Below are positions 36,616 to 45,421 of a DNA stretch of 64,000 nt, in pieces. Numbering within the stretch: position 1 is the first letter of the stretch; every line of letters starts with the position of its first letter. The stretch is taken from contig DVDT01000082.1 of assembly GCA_015296085.1 (NCBI GenBank), positions 1 through 64,000 of the forward strand. Reading direction: 5' to 3'. Under the pieces are notes generated by a model that was not told the DNA's origin, searched no databases, and saw only the letters and a program-made list of their open reading frames with translations. The translations under genes were made by a program, and so were the position numbers. Origin of the DNA: Trichormus sp. M33_DOE_039. Its GTDB lineage: Bacteria > Cyanobacteriota > Cyanobacteriia > Cyanobacteriales > Nostocaceae.

Positions 36616-37050
36616 TCAAACTGCTTGTGGTGCTGTAGTTGTTAACACTTTCAGCCGAATTTCTAATGCCGCTTGTAGTTCTTCTTCCATCGCACTGGAA
36701 TATTGGTAATAAGCAAATTCGTATTTCAACAGATAGTTTAACTTTTGCCATTCTTTAAATATTTGGCAGGTAGAAATTAAATTTTCTACTTCCTTTTGCC
36801 AACGGAGAAAAATTCGGTAACTAAAAAAGCTGCTGCATATGTTGCCTTTTATATCCCAAAAAGAAATACAAACTTGATGTTTCAGGCAAGAAATTTTTTT
36901 AATTTGTTTAACTTTATAGCCTTGAGAATTTAAAGCTACTTGTGCTTCATTGTTAGATATGCACCATTTTTCTGGTTTAATTTTATTAGCTGCTATTAAA
37001 TTTTTATTTTTACGGCGATACTGATTAATTCTGCGTAGCTTCCGAGACAT
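36616..37050 (-). CDS. hypothetical basic protein
   Basis: 144 aa. Lys/Arg-rich N-terminus (MSRKLRRINQYRRKNKNLIA), five cysteines, aromatic-rich centre (VCISFWDIKGNICSSFFSYR) and an acidic helical end (SAMEEELQAALEIRLKVL). AT-rich compared with the flanking ribosomal genes. No family recognised. Divergent from the XRE-type regulator at 37271, an arrangement often seen for small mobile or accessory modules. Confidence 0.55.
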   Translation of the reverse strand: MSRKLRRINQYRRKNKNLIAANKIKPEKWCISNNEAQVALNSQGYKVKQIKKISCLKHQVCISFWDIKGNICSSFFSYRIFLRWQKEVENLISTCQIFKEWQKLNYLLKYEFAYYQYSSAMEEELQAALEIRLKVLTTTAPQAV

Positions 37051-37270
37051 TATGCACCTGTTTCAATTCCACACAATGAAATAGCAGTCTGCACAAATCT
37101 ATTTGCGCTATAGACTACTTTAAGCAGAGAAATTCTATTTATTCCTTCAGTTGTAATATTAAAACCTAAGACTATATACTCTATCGCTAAAAGCAAACCC
37201 TGTCAATCAAAAAGTAAACGGATAGTGTTACAACTAAACTGGTATATAAAGTTGACTAGCCAGAAAAGCA

Positions 37271-37633
37271 GTGAACGTTGAAAGTAGACAAAAATTGATT
37301 GAAATCATTAAATCGGCTCGTGGTTCATTGAGTCAGCGAGCTTTTGGTAAACTGTTGGGAGTTTCTGCTACTGCGGTTCAGATGTGGGAGAAGGGTGTAA
37401 AAGTGCCAGATACAGAAAATCTGGCACAAATCGCAGCGAAAGCAGGTTACACAATGGAAGAGTTACTTTGTTGTTTAGAGGGCAAACCAGTACCGGAAAC
37501 TTCAGATTTGAGTTTGATTTTACGACAAATCAAGCATATGCCGTTGAGTCAAGTGGCTTTGGTAGTGCAAGCGGCGGCGGATAGACTAGCGGCTGTGGCA
37601 CAAGCATCAGATGATGAGGTAAAAGCTAGTTAA
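37271..37633 (+). CDS. XRE-type helix-turn-helix protein
   Basis: 120 aa, GTG start. HTH domain at about residues 18-60 (SQRAFGKLLGVSATAVQMWE, then PDTENLAQIAAKAGYTMEEL). The C-terminal half is helical (ILRQIKHMPLSQVALVVQAA). Likely a DNA-binding regulator. It lies next to a decayed methyltransferase and may once have controlled it. Confidence 0.8.
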   Translation: MNVESRQKLIEIIKSARGSLSQRAFGKLLGVSATAVQMWEKGVKVPDTENLAQIAAKAGYTMEELLCCLEGKPVPETSDLSLILRQIKHMPLSQVALVVQAAADRLAAVAQASDDEVKAS

Positions 37634-37726
37634 ATCAATTAATTATGTAGATTTTTCGTACCATTTGAATGGATGAATTTATAACATGGGAATAGTTAGA
37701 ACTGCATAGACTAATCTCGTAAACAA

Positions 37727-38319
37727 ATGGTAAAAGCAACACCTGAAAGCCTAAATAAATCTGTTAGTTATTGTCAACAGCACATCACAGGATAAGAAAA
37801 CAAAGAGGCACAAACTTGTTTAGACCGCTTTTTTCGGGCTTTTGGTCATGAAGGTGCATTGGAAGTGGGAGCTAGTTACGAGGAAGCAATTAAAAAAGGT
37901 AGTAAGAAGGGTAAAACGGGTTTTGCTGATTTGGTGTGTAAACCCCGTGTGTTAATTGAAATGAAAAAGCGGGCGGAGAATTTTGTTTTGAAACATTCCC
38001 CTTTCCTCAAAACCCAGATGCTAAATTAGTTCAACAAATTCGCACTAAAACTGAAGAACTCCATCAATATCGCACATAACAAATGGAGTCAAAACAGTGG
38101 GGAATCACCACACTCTACAACAATTTTTTTGATGAACCAACTAGCCAGCTTTATAAATTACATCAGCAGTTAGATAAGTTAGTTATGCAAGCTTATGAGT
38201 TTAATGCTAAAGACGATATTTTAAAGAAACTTGTGCTATTGAATTCAGAATTGGCGGAAAAAGAAAAACAGGGGATAAAGATTATTGGTGCTTGGTGTCC
38301 AGTTGAATCAGTTACATAA
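37727..38319 (+). pseudogene. decayed large DNA methyltransferase (restriction-type), internally deleted
   Basis: An N-terminal block (MVKATPESLNKSVSYCQQHI, in-frame TAA, then EAQTCLDRFFRAFGHEGALE and KTGFADLVCKPRVLIEMKKR) stops near 37980. After a frame change the sequence continues with a C-terminal block (FPFPQNPDAKLVQQIRTKTE, a TAA, then QWGITTLYNNFFDEP...LIIGAWCPV-like end). In my recollection these are the two ends of one cyanobacterial SAM-dependent DNA methylase of the large restriction-modification type. The catalytic middle, several hundred codons, is gone. Two stops and one frameshift make it non-functional. The last 78 codons (38083-38319) remain open. Confidence 0.75.
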
Positions 38320-38362
38320 GTTAATCAGAATCTGACTTTTCACGTTATGCGGAAAAGTTAAT

Positions 38363-38515
38363 GTGAAACCTAACCCCCTAACCCCCTTCCCTAGTAGGGA
38401 AGGGGGAAATTTAAAAGCATCTCTCCTGATAGGGGAGAGGTTTGGAGAGGGGTTTTCCATATCCGGTGAAAAGTCAGAATCAGATCCCCGATTTCTTCAA
38501 AAAGTTGAGGATCTA
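38363..38515 (+). repeat. dispersed repeat sequences
   Basis: First comes the hairpin CCCCTTCCCTAGTAGGGAAGGGG (CCCTTCCCTA/TAGGGAAGGG), in a sequence of the kind CCTAACCCCCTAACCCCC that is common in Nostocales intergenic DNA. It is followed by CTCTCCTGATAGGGGAGAGG and then by a GATCCCCGATTTCTT...AAGTTGAGGATC palindrome resembling the hairpin at 10136. A 66-codon frame crosses these repeats but is not a gene. Confidence 0.75.
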
Positions 38516-38606
38516 AGCTATGCACTATTTATCCAGGATTTCAACAGTGACGAGTCAGTATAAACGGTTTTAAAATGGTGAGCATCAAATTTAATTAGGT
38601 GCAATT

Positions 38607-39104
38607 ATGTCTCTACGCAATGAACCTTTAGAATGGCAATCCAATACTCAAGATGCTTATGTACCTATTTATCATAAAGGTAATTTAGTTGGGTTTTTTA
38701 AGCAAGAATATGCAAATGAAGTTATACAATTTTTAAATGAAGATGAAGTTTTAAAAAAAGCATTGAAAAGGTCTTGTGCTGATTTATTAAAAGCAACTGG
38801 TAAAGATATTAATCTAGTTAATAGTTTAATTAGAAAATATATACAAGTTAGTGAGCGTCCCAAGCACGGAACTAGAGCGATCGCGCTTTTATTAAAAGAA
38901 CGACAAACAGAACTAGATTTGAGTGATTCGGAGTTTACAAAGTTCTGTGATACCTTCAAAATTTCCCCCACAGAATTAAATAGTATTTATGCAGGTGAAG
39001 CATTTGATGATAGGTTATTATTACCACTCACACGCATATTAGGAATTACAAAAGAGCGACTGTTAGAAGTGCGAGATGGCTCAGTAGAAGACAACAAAAT
39101 ATAA
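38607..39104 (+). CDS. hypothetical protein with possible C-terminal HTH-like region
   Basis: 165 aa. The N-terminal half (PLEWQSNTQDAYVPIYHKGN, LVGFFKQEYANEVIQFLNED) has no recognised motif. The C-terminal half (LDLSDSEFTKFCDTFKISPT, ELNSIYAGEAFDDRLLLPLT, RILGITKERLLEVRDG) looks like an atypical helix-turn-helix. It may be a regulator or an antitoxin-like protein. AT-rich, intact reading frame, in a region of gene remnants. Confidence 0.55.
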   Translation: MSLRNEPLEWQSNTQDAYVPIYHKGNLVGFFKQEYANEVIQFLNEDEVLKKALKRSCADLLKATGKDINLVNSLIRKYIQVSERPKHGTRAIALLLKERQTELDLSDSEFTKFCDTFKISPTELNSIYAGEAFDDRLLLPLTRILGITKERLLEVRDGSVEDNKI

Positions 39105-39134
39105 ATTAAATTATCTCAATTAATAGAGGCTATC

Positions 39135-39359
39135 TTGTTGTACAAGTTTCCCACAATCACTAAAGAGGAGATAGAGGAAATATTTAGCCTCAGTGAATTC
39201 AGGAATACCAGATATTTTCAGGATGTTTTTCAAGAAGGTAAAGAGGAAGGTAGAGAAGAAGGTGTGCGTATAGGCAAGTTACAAGCCGTACCACCAATGT
39301 TAGCAGCAGGTTTGACTATAGAACAAATAACACAAGCTCTAGACTTAAGTGTGGAGTAA
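39135..39359 (+). pseudogene. C-terminal fragment of an Rpn-type PD-(D/E)XK nuclease
   Basis: 74 codons from a TTG encode ITKEEIEEIFSLSEFRNTRY, QEGKEEGREEGVRIGKLQAV and PPMLAAGLTIEQITQALDLS, the charged-repeat tail that ends cyanobacterial Rpn/DUF4351 recombination-promoting nucleases (about 250-300 aa). The catalytic N-terminal domain is missing, so this is a 5'-truncated remnant. Confidence 0.7.
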
Positions 39360-39602
39360 GTACAGCATGCTGTACAAGGAACACAGGTGACAGAAAAGAG
39401 AGGGGGAAGGTGTTTATTTCGTAGCAGTTTTAGAGCGAAAATTTAGCAAGTGGCTGTCTCAATTGCTAAAACAGAATTCTTGTTTGTCTAAAAAGAGTTT
39501 CTGAGAGGAATTTTTGGTTAATTTTTGTTAATATTGGACACAGTGCTGGTGCTTCGTCCGCAACTATCCATAATTCCTAAATTCCTAACCAAGAGAGACT
39601 CG

Positions 39603-41297
39603 ATGCTGCGACTAGAACATATTAGTAAAATTTATCCTACAGGCGAAGTTCTCAAAGATGTCAACTGGGAAGTTAAGCCAGGCGATCGCATTGGTTTAGT
39701 CGGTGTTAACGGTGCAGGAAAGTCCACCCAACTGAAAATCATCATGGGGGAAATTGAACCGACATCTGGTGAAATTATTCGCCCTGCTAGTCTGCACATA
39801 GCTTACCTGAATCAAGAGTTTGAAGTAGACCCAGGCCGCACGGTTAGAGAAGAATTTTGGACTGTATTTAAAGAAGCTAACCAAGCGCAGCTAGCGTTGA
39901 CACAGGTACAACGCGAAATGGAAACAGCAACCCCAGAAGAACTAGACGCGCTAATTAATAAATTGGATCGCTTACAGCGTCAGTTTGAAGCTTTAGACGG
40001 CTACGGTTTAGAAGCACGCATTGGGAAAATTCTGCCAGAAATGGGATTTGAGCCAGAAGATAGCGATCGCCTCGTAAGTGCTTTCTCTGGCGGTTGGCAA
40101 ATGCGGATGAGTTTGGGTAAAATCCTCCTGCAAAAACCCGATGTCTTACTACTGGACGAACCGACTAACCACCTCGATTTAGAAACCATCGAATGGTTAG
40201 AAAATTACCTCAAAGGTTTGACTACCCCAATGGTGATAGTTTCCCATGACCGGGAGTTTCTTGACCGTCTCTGCACCCAAATTGTGGAAACTGAACGCGG
40301 TGTTTCAACAACCTACCTAGGGAACTACTCAGCTTACCTGCTGCAAAAAGCTGAAAATCAATCAGCACAGCTGAGTGCTTACGAACGCCAGCAAAAAGAA
40401 ATCGATAAACAACAGGCTTTTGTGGATAGATTCCGTGCTAGTGCTACCCGCAGCACCCAAGCCAAAAGCCGCGAAAAGCAGCTAGACAAAATCGAACGCA
40501 TCGAAGCACCTACAGCCAGCGTCAGAACCTTGCACTTCCGCTTTCCACCTGCGCCTCGGAGTGGAAGAGAAGTCATCAAAATTAAAGATTTAACCCATAT
40601 ATACGGTGACAAGATTTTGTTCTTGGGTGCAAATCTCTTGATTGAAAGAGGCGATCGCATCGCTTTTCTTGGCCCCAACGGCGCAGGAAAATCTACCTTA
40701 TTGCGAATGATCATGGGTTTAGAACCACCCACAGAAGGTAATGTCGAATTAGGTGAACACAACGTTATTCCTGGCTATTTTGAGCAAAATCAAGCCGAAG
40801 CTTTGGATTTAAACAAAACAGTCATGGAAACAATTCATGATGAAGTTCCTGATTGGAAAAACGAAGAAGTCCGCACCCTATTAGGAAAGTTTTTATTCAG
40901 TGGGGACACAGTCTTTAAAGCTGTTGGTGCATTAAGTGGAGGAGAAAAAGCGCGTTTAGCATTAGCTAAAATGCTGCTGCGTCCTGCGAATTTAATTATT
41001 CTGGATGAGCCAACAAATCACCTAGACATTCCGGCTAAGGAAATGTTAGAGGAAGCACTGCAAAACTATGACGGTACAGCAATTGTAGTTTCTCACGACC
41101 GTTATTTTATTTCTCAGATAGCTAACAAAATTGTCGAAATTCGTGATGGTGAATTCCGTGTTTATCTAGGTGATTACCACTATTATCTAGGGAAAATTGC
41201 CGAAGAAAAAGAAGCAGCGAGATTAGAAGCGATCGCTGCCGAAAAAGCTGCTAAAAAAGCCGCAAAATCTGCAAAAACATCTGCAAAAAAGAAATGA
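39603..41297 (+). CDS. ABC-F family ATPase
   Basis: 564 aa. The ATG at 39603 (MLRLEHISKIYPTGEVLKDV) is preferred over 26 upstream open codons. Two ABC domains in one chain without membrane segments: Walker A GVNGAGKST and GPNGAGKST, signatures FSGGWQMR and LSGGEKAR, Walker B LLLDEPTNHLD and IILDEPTNHLD, separated by the linker (ERQQKEIDKQQAFVDRFRAS). ABC-F proteins act on the ribosomal E site to relieve stalls. The C-terminus is a Lys/Ala-rich helix (AEKAAKKAAKSAKTSAKKK). Confidence 0.94.
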   Translation: MLRLEHISKIYPTGEVLKDVNWEVKPGDRIGLVGVNGAGKSTQLKIIMGEIEPTSGEIIRPASLHIAYLNQEFEVDPGRTVREEFWTVFKEANQAQLALTQVQREMETATPEELDALINKLDRLQRQFEALDGYGLEARIGKILPEMGFEPEDSDRLVSAFSGGWQMRMSLGKILLQKPDVLLLDEPTNHLDLETIEWLENYLKGLTTPMVIVSHDREFLDRLCTQIVETERGVSTTYLGNYSAYLLQKAENQSAQLSAYERQQKEIDKQQAFVDRFRASATRSTQAKSREKQLDKIERIEAPTASVRTLHFRFPPAPRSGREVIKIKDLTHIYGDKILFLGANLLIERGDRIAFLGPNGAGKSTLLRMIMGLEPPTEGNVELGEHNVIPGYFEQNQAEALDLNKTVMETIHDEVPDWKNEEVRTLLGKFLFSGDTVFKAVGALSGGEKARLALAKMLLRPANLIILDEPTNHLDIPAKEMLEEALQNYDGTAIVVSHDRYFISQIANKIVEIRDGEFRVYLGDYHYYLGKIAEEKEAARLEAIAAEKAAKKAAKSAKTSAKKK

Positions 41298-41481
41298 GAA
41301 GTTGTTGACTGTTGACTAATGACCTTTATCACAAAATATATGCAACAATCACCAAAATTTAAGAAAAGCTAAAAAACATGGAATTATGTCATGAAAGAAG
41401 TTGATAGGCAGAAATTCACTTGCAGTGGTGAGTAGCAGTGGTATTATTCGGTTATTACAAAAAGTAAAGGGCAATTTTACT

Positions 41482-43080
41482 ATGACCAAAGCACCTGTTG
41501 CTCCTGTGGTGCTAGTCATTTTAGACGGATGGGGCTACTGCGAGGAGACGCGAGGAAACGCTATTATTGCTGCTAAAACACCAGTCATGGAAAGTTTATG
41601 GGCAGCTTACCCGCATACCCTCATCCACACATCAGGGAAAGCCGTAGGATTGCCAGAAGGTCAAATGGGTAACTCAGAAGTTGGTCATTTGAACATTGGC
41701 GCAGGTCGAGTCGTACCACAGGAATTGGTACGCATTTCTGATGCTGTGGAGGATGGTTCTATCCTCAGCAACTCAGCTCTTGTCAAAATTTGCCAGGAAG
41801 TTCGCTCTCGGAATGGCAAGCTGCATGTAGTTGGGCTGTGTTCTGAGGGTGGAGTACACTCACATATCACCCATCTGTTCGGACTACTTGACTTAGCCAA
41901 AGATCAGCGAATTTCACAAGTTTGTATCCACGCCATCACTGATGGCCGTGACACTGCACCCACAGACGGTATAAAAGCCATCAGTGCAATAGAAGACTAC
42001 ATCAACCGTGTAGGCATTGGACGCATTGTAACTGTTAGCGGTCGCTACTATGCAATGGATCGCGATCGCCGTTGGGATCGTGTCCAAAAAGCCTACAGTG
42101 TCATGACACAATCTGGTAACGGTGATGGTCGTAAAGCTGTGGATGTCTTACAAGCATCCTATGCAGAAGGGGTGACTGATGAATTCATCCTACCAGTGCG
42201 GATTGCTGCTGGCGCAATTGAGCCAGGAGACGGGGTGATATTCTTTAACTTCCGCCCTGATCGTGCTAGACAATTAACCCAAGCTTTTGTCAGCGATGAA
42301 TTTATCGGTTTCCCCAGAGAGCAAGTTAAGCCTCTATCGTTTGTGACATTTACCCAGTACGATAGCGACTTACCTGTTACTGTAGCCTTTGAACCACAGA
42401 ATTTAAGTAATATTCTGGGTGAAGTCATCGCCAATCACGGTTTAAAGCAGTTTCGGACTGCTGAAACCGAAAAATACGCCCACGTTACCTATTTCTTTAA
42501 CGGGGGCTTAGAAGAACCTTTTGCGGGAGAAGACCGGGAATTAGTCAGCAGTCCGATGGTAGCGACCTATGACAAAGCCCCGGCCATGTCAGCCGCAGCC
42601 GTAACTGATGTAGCGATCGCCGCCATTGCCAAAAGTATCTACTCTTTGGTGGTGATTAATTATGCTAACCCAGATATGGTGGGTCATACTGGTCAAATGA
42701 ATGCTACTGTCACAGCCATTGAAACAGTAGATAATTGTTTAGGTCGCCTTTTAGAAGGTGTGAGCAAAGTCGGTGGTACAACTATTATTACCGCCGACCA
42801 CGGCAACGCCGAGTATATGCTAGATGAAGAAGGCAATTCTTGGACAGCTCACACGACTAACCCAGTCCCCTTAATTCTAGTGGAAGGCGAAAAAGCCAAA
42901 ATCCCTGGCTATGGTACAAATGTCGAACTGCGGAGTGATGGCAAACTAGCTGACATCGCACCCACAATTTTAGACATTCTCCAACTACCCCAACCACAAG
43001 AAATGACTGGGCGATCGCTGCTACAACCAGCAGAATATGATGTGCAACGTCCTCGCACTCCTATACCAGTAGGGTTGTAG
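41482..43080 (+). CDS. gpmI: 2,3-bisphosphoglycerate-independent phosphoglycerate mutase
   Basis: 532 aa starting MTKAPVAPVVLVILDGWGYC at 41482; 27 open codons upstream are excluded. Interconverts 3- and 2-phosphoglycerate using two Mn2+ ions. Metal/active-site motifs: DGWG with D15, the serine loop QMGNSEVGHLNIGAGR, HAITDGRDTAP, YYAMDRDRRWDR and TADHGNAEYM. Forward strand, ahead of secG. Confidence 0.97.
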   Translation: MTKAPVAPVVLVILDGWGYCEETRGNAIIAAKTPVMESLWAAYPHTLIHTSGKAVGLPEGQMGNSEVGHLNIGAGRVVPQELVRISDAVEDGSILSNSALVKICQEVRSRNGKLHVVGLCSEGGVHSHITHLFGLLDLAKDQRISQVCIHAITDGRDTAPTDGIKAISAIEDYINRVGIGRIVTVSGRYYAMDRDRRWDRVQKAYSVMTQSGNGDGRKAVDVLQASYAEGVTDEFILPVRIAAGAIEPGDGVIFFNFRPDRARQLTQAFVSDEFIGFPREQVKPLSFVTFTQYDSDLPVTVAFEPQNLSNILGEVIANHGLKQFRTAETEKYAHVTYFFNGGLEEPFAGEDRELVSSPMVATYDKAPAMSAAAVTDVAIAAIAKSIYSLVVINYANPDMVGHTGQMNATVTAIETVDNCLGRLLEGVSKVGGTTIITADHGNAEYMLDEEGNSWTAHTTNPVPLILVEGEKAKIPGYGTNVELRSDGKLADIAPTILDILQLPQPQEMTGRSLLQPAEYDVQRPRTPIPVGL

Positions 43081-43210
43081 AGAGTGGTGAGTCCTGAGTA
43101 GGGAGTGGGGAATAGGGAGCAAGGGAGAATAACTATTACCCAATTCCCAGCCCCCAGTCCCTAATCCCCCGACAACATTTTGAAACTTTTTATCAAAAGA
43201 GATTGCTACC
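43081..43210 (+). repeat. STRR-like inverted repeat between gpmI and secG
   Basis: Purine-rich units (GTAGGGAGTGGGGAATAGGG, near 43098-43120) face pyrimidine-rich ones (CAATTCCCAGCCCCCAGTCC, near 43141-43160). The halves can form an imperfect hairpin that may serve as a terminator for gpmI. Confidence 0.6.
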
Positions 43211-43444
43211 ATGACAGTGACAAGTATTTTACAAATCATCTGGGCTATTTCCGCTCTTGGTGTCATCGTTTTAGTATTACTCCATAGCCCCAAAGGTGAT
43301 GGTATTGGTGCGATCGGTGGACAAGCCCAGTTATTTAGCAGCACCAAAAGCGCAGAAAATACCCTAAACCGCATTACTTGGGCGTTGACAGTAATTTTTC
43401 TCGGTTTAACAGTGGTTTTAAGTGCTGGTTGGCTAGGTAAGTAA
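43211..43444 (+). CDS. secG: preprotein translocase subunit SecG
   Basis: 77 aa with two hydrophobic segments (ILQIIWAISALGVIVLVLLH and ITWALTVIFLGLTVVLSAGW) joined by a Gly-rich loop (SPKGDGIGAIGGQAQLFSST), the SecG topology. It assists SecYE translocation. gpmI followed by secG in the same direction is seen here. Confidence 0.93.
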   Translation: MTVTSILQIIWAISALGVIVLVLLHSPKGDGIGAIGGQAQLFSSTKSAENTLNRITWALTVIFLGLTVVLSAGWLGK

Positions 43445-43470
43445 AAATCTAGTTAGCAGGAGATAGGTAG

Positions 43471-44217
43471 ATGGGAAACAAAATTCAACACCCAAAACCT
43501 AATACCCTGAGCAAGTTAATAAACAAGCAGTTACTAGCAGCCCTGGTCTTGGCGATCGCCACAGGGCTGCTAGTTATTTTGACTAATTTCCCCTCTTTGG
43601 CTGTATTCACAAAACTACCTCCAGCTAAATCCCATCCTCTACCACCTACCCTCGTTCAATGGGAAGATCAAACCAATAGCGGTGACTACTTTTCTGAAAT
43701 AGCAACAACCGAAGTCGGTTATTTAGTGTGGTCAAAATTTCCCGTGAAAGTACATATCAAACGACCAATAACTAATAGCCAACAGGCTCAAGTATGGGTT
43801 GACAGTGTTTTACAGACCGTCGAAGAGTGGAATAATTATTTGCCTTTAGTAGTGGTAGAGTCCCCAAAGATAGCCGATATTACCATTGAACGCAAAACCC
43901 CACCTCTGGAGTTTTCCCGTGAAGATAAAATTCCGCGTGCGCGTTCTGCTCTGACCCGTTATCACTTATACACTAGCAATAATGTTTTATTACACCGCTT
44001 CAGTATTTTATTAAGTCCCAGCCAAACGGGTCGTTATCTTTTAGCTGCTTCCCGTCACGAACTTGGTCACGCTTTGGGAATTTGGGGTCATAGTCCACTA
44101 GAAACAGACGCACTTTACTTTTCGCAAGTCCGCAACTCACCGCCAATTTCTCCTAGAGATGTAAATACTTTGAAGCGGGTTTATGAGCAGCCTACTAGTT
44201 TAGGTTTCAATTATTAA
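43471..44217 (+). CDS. matrixin-like zinc metalloprotease, membrane-anchored
   Basis: 248 aa. An N-terminal hydrophobic segment (LLAALVLAIATGLLVILTNF, about residues 17-36) anchors or exports it. The catalytic zinc motif is HELGHALGIWGHS, the metzincin HExxHxxGxxH type, followed by LETDALYFSQV where a Met-turn would be expected. Putative peptidase M10-like activity outside the cytoplasm. 26 bp after secG, so possibly cotranscribed. Its last 11 bases overlap the convergent gene. Confidence 0.83.
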   Translation: MGNKIQHPKPNTLSKLINKQLLAALVLAIATGLLVILTNFPSLAVFTKLPPAKSHPLPPTLVQWEDQTNSGDYFSEIATTEVGYLVWSKFPVKVHIKRPITNSQQAQVWVDSVLQTVEEWNNYLPLVVVESPKIADITIERKTPPLEFSREDKIPRARSALTRYHLYTSNNVLLHRFSILLSPSQTGRYLLAASRHELGHALGIWGHSPLETDALYFSQVRNSPPISPRDVNTLKRVYEQPTSLGFNY

Positions 44218-45271
44218 TCTCTAAATGTACGTGTAAATCACCAGCATCGCCACCACGATGACCAGCGTCACCTTCACCTGTAATGTTTAGGCGATCGCCT
44301 GCGACGCTATGAGGCGGAATAGCAATCTTGATTTTTTTCACTACTTGGTTTTGTCCCTCTCCCAAGCAGACAAAACAGTTATTACCCTGATTGTCTAGCC
44401 CTGAACCGTTGCATTCATCACAAGTTTCCCAACGACTGAAACTAATTTCTTTTTCTGCACAGCCGGATGTAGCTTCAGCTTGGCTGATTTTGAGATGAAT
44501 GCGAATATCATTACCTTTCGTGGGAGTTCTAGTATGAGGCTGCGTTACTGCCATAATTTCATATATCAAGTTGAGAAATACATAAATGTTAGGAATTGCA
44601 GCTATATTTAGCAACAAATCACCACGTTCTTTTTGCAATAAAACGTGACCTTCGACAACTCTAATATTTTTTATTTGCTCCCAGGCTAGGGTTTGTTTTT
44701 CAACAATTATGCTATTTTTGTTAATTGTTAAGCTCCCAAATTTAACGTCTTCACCCCTGGAATACGCATCTATAACTATTGGTAATTGTTGCTGTAATAT
44801 TTTATTTTGAATATAATCTCCTGCTTGTTTAATACCTGAAAATATATTGGTTAAATATAAGGGCTTAATTTTATTTTTGATATAAATTTTATACTGATAG
44901 CTTGTTGGCGTAGGAATGCCATTAACATATAAAGTTGTAATTTCTTGAAATATTTCTTTCACATCTTCATATTTGGCTATTAAATTATCATTATTTATAT
45001 AAATAAATCCATTTTCATAAATAAGTAACTGCTTATTTCTGTTGGCAATAAAAACAACAATGAATATGCCACTAAAAATAATAAAGAAAGTTAAAATAAC
45101 AAGAAAAGTGATATATAAATTTAGACCCCGAAATCCTATTAGTACTACAAAGGATAGGGGTATTACTATCAATAAACCTAAAGTGTAATTGTGCCAAAGA
45201 AATTCCACCTTAAACTCTTTGACTAAATTTCCTAAGCCATTGTTTGCAGCTAATTCATCGATATTCATCAC
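44207..45271 (-). CDS. membrane protein with J-less DnaJ-type zinc finger and C-terminal domain
   Basis: 354 aa. Two adjacent membrane segments near residues 28-75 (LGLLIVIPLSFVVLIGF, LVILTFFIIFSGIFIVVFIA) precede two PH-like beta domains (NKQLLIYENGFIYINNDNLI, ILRVVEGHVLLQKERG type). Near the C-terminus stand two CxxCxGxG repeats (CDECNGSG, CFVCLGEG) and a DnaJ client-binding-like end (IAIPPHSVAGDRLNITGEGD, GDLHVHLEI). There is no J domain. The combination suggests a membrane-tethered chaperone-like adaptor; the function is inferred only. AT-rich. Confidence 0.72.
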   Translation of the reverse strand: MMNIDELAANNGLGNLVKEFKVEFLWHNYTLGLLIVIPLSFVVLIGFRGLNLYITFLVILTFFIIFSGIFIVVFIANRNKQLLIYENGFIYINNDNLIAKYEDVKEIFQEITTLYVNGIPTPTSYQYKIYIKNKIKPLYLTNIFSGIKQAGDYIQNKILQQQLPIVIDAYSRGEDVKFGSLTINKNSIIVEKQTLAWEQIKNIRVVEGHVLLQKERGDLLLNIAAIPNIYVFLNLIYEIMAVTQPHTRTPTKGNDIRIHLKISQAEATSGCAEKEISFSRWETCDECNGSGLDNQGNNCFVCLGEGQNQVVKKIKIAIPPHSVAGDRLNITGEGDAGHRGGDAGDLHVHLEINN

Positions 45272-45421
45272 TAATTAGATTTATAGAGAAACTATTGCTA
45301 TAAGTAAATAGTTCCCTAAAATTCTGTCAAATTAACAATTATCAATGTGCGAAGTTTAGATAAACTTTAACTTTTTAAATTTCCTAACAAGTCCCCGTAG
45401 GTATTTTGAATTTTGAATTTC

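Noticed and set aside
38363-38563. 66-codon ORF (MKPNPLTPFPSREGG...)
   Set aside because: The sequence is the translation of a widespread intergenic repeat containing a perfect GGGAAGGG hairpin and a palindromic repeat.
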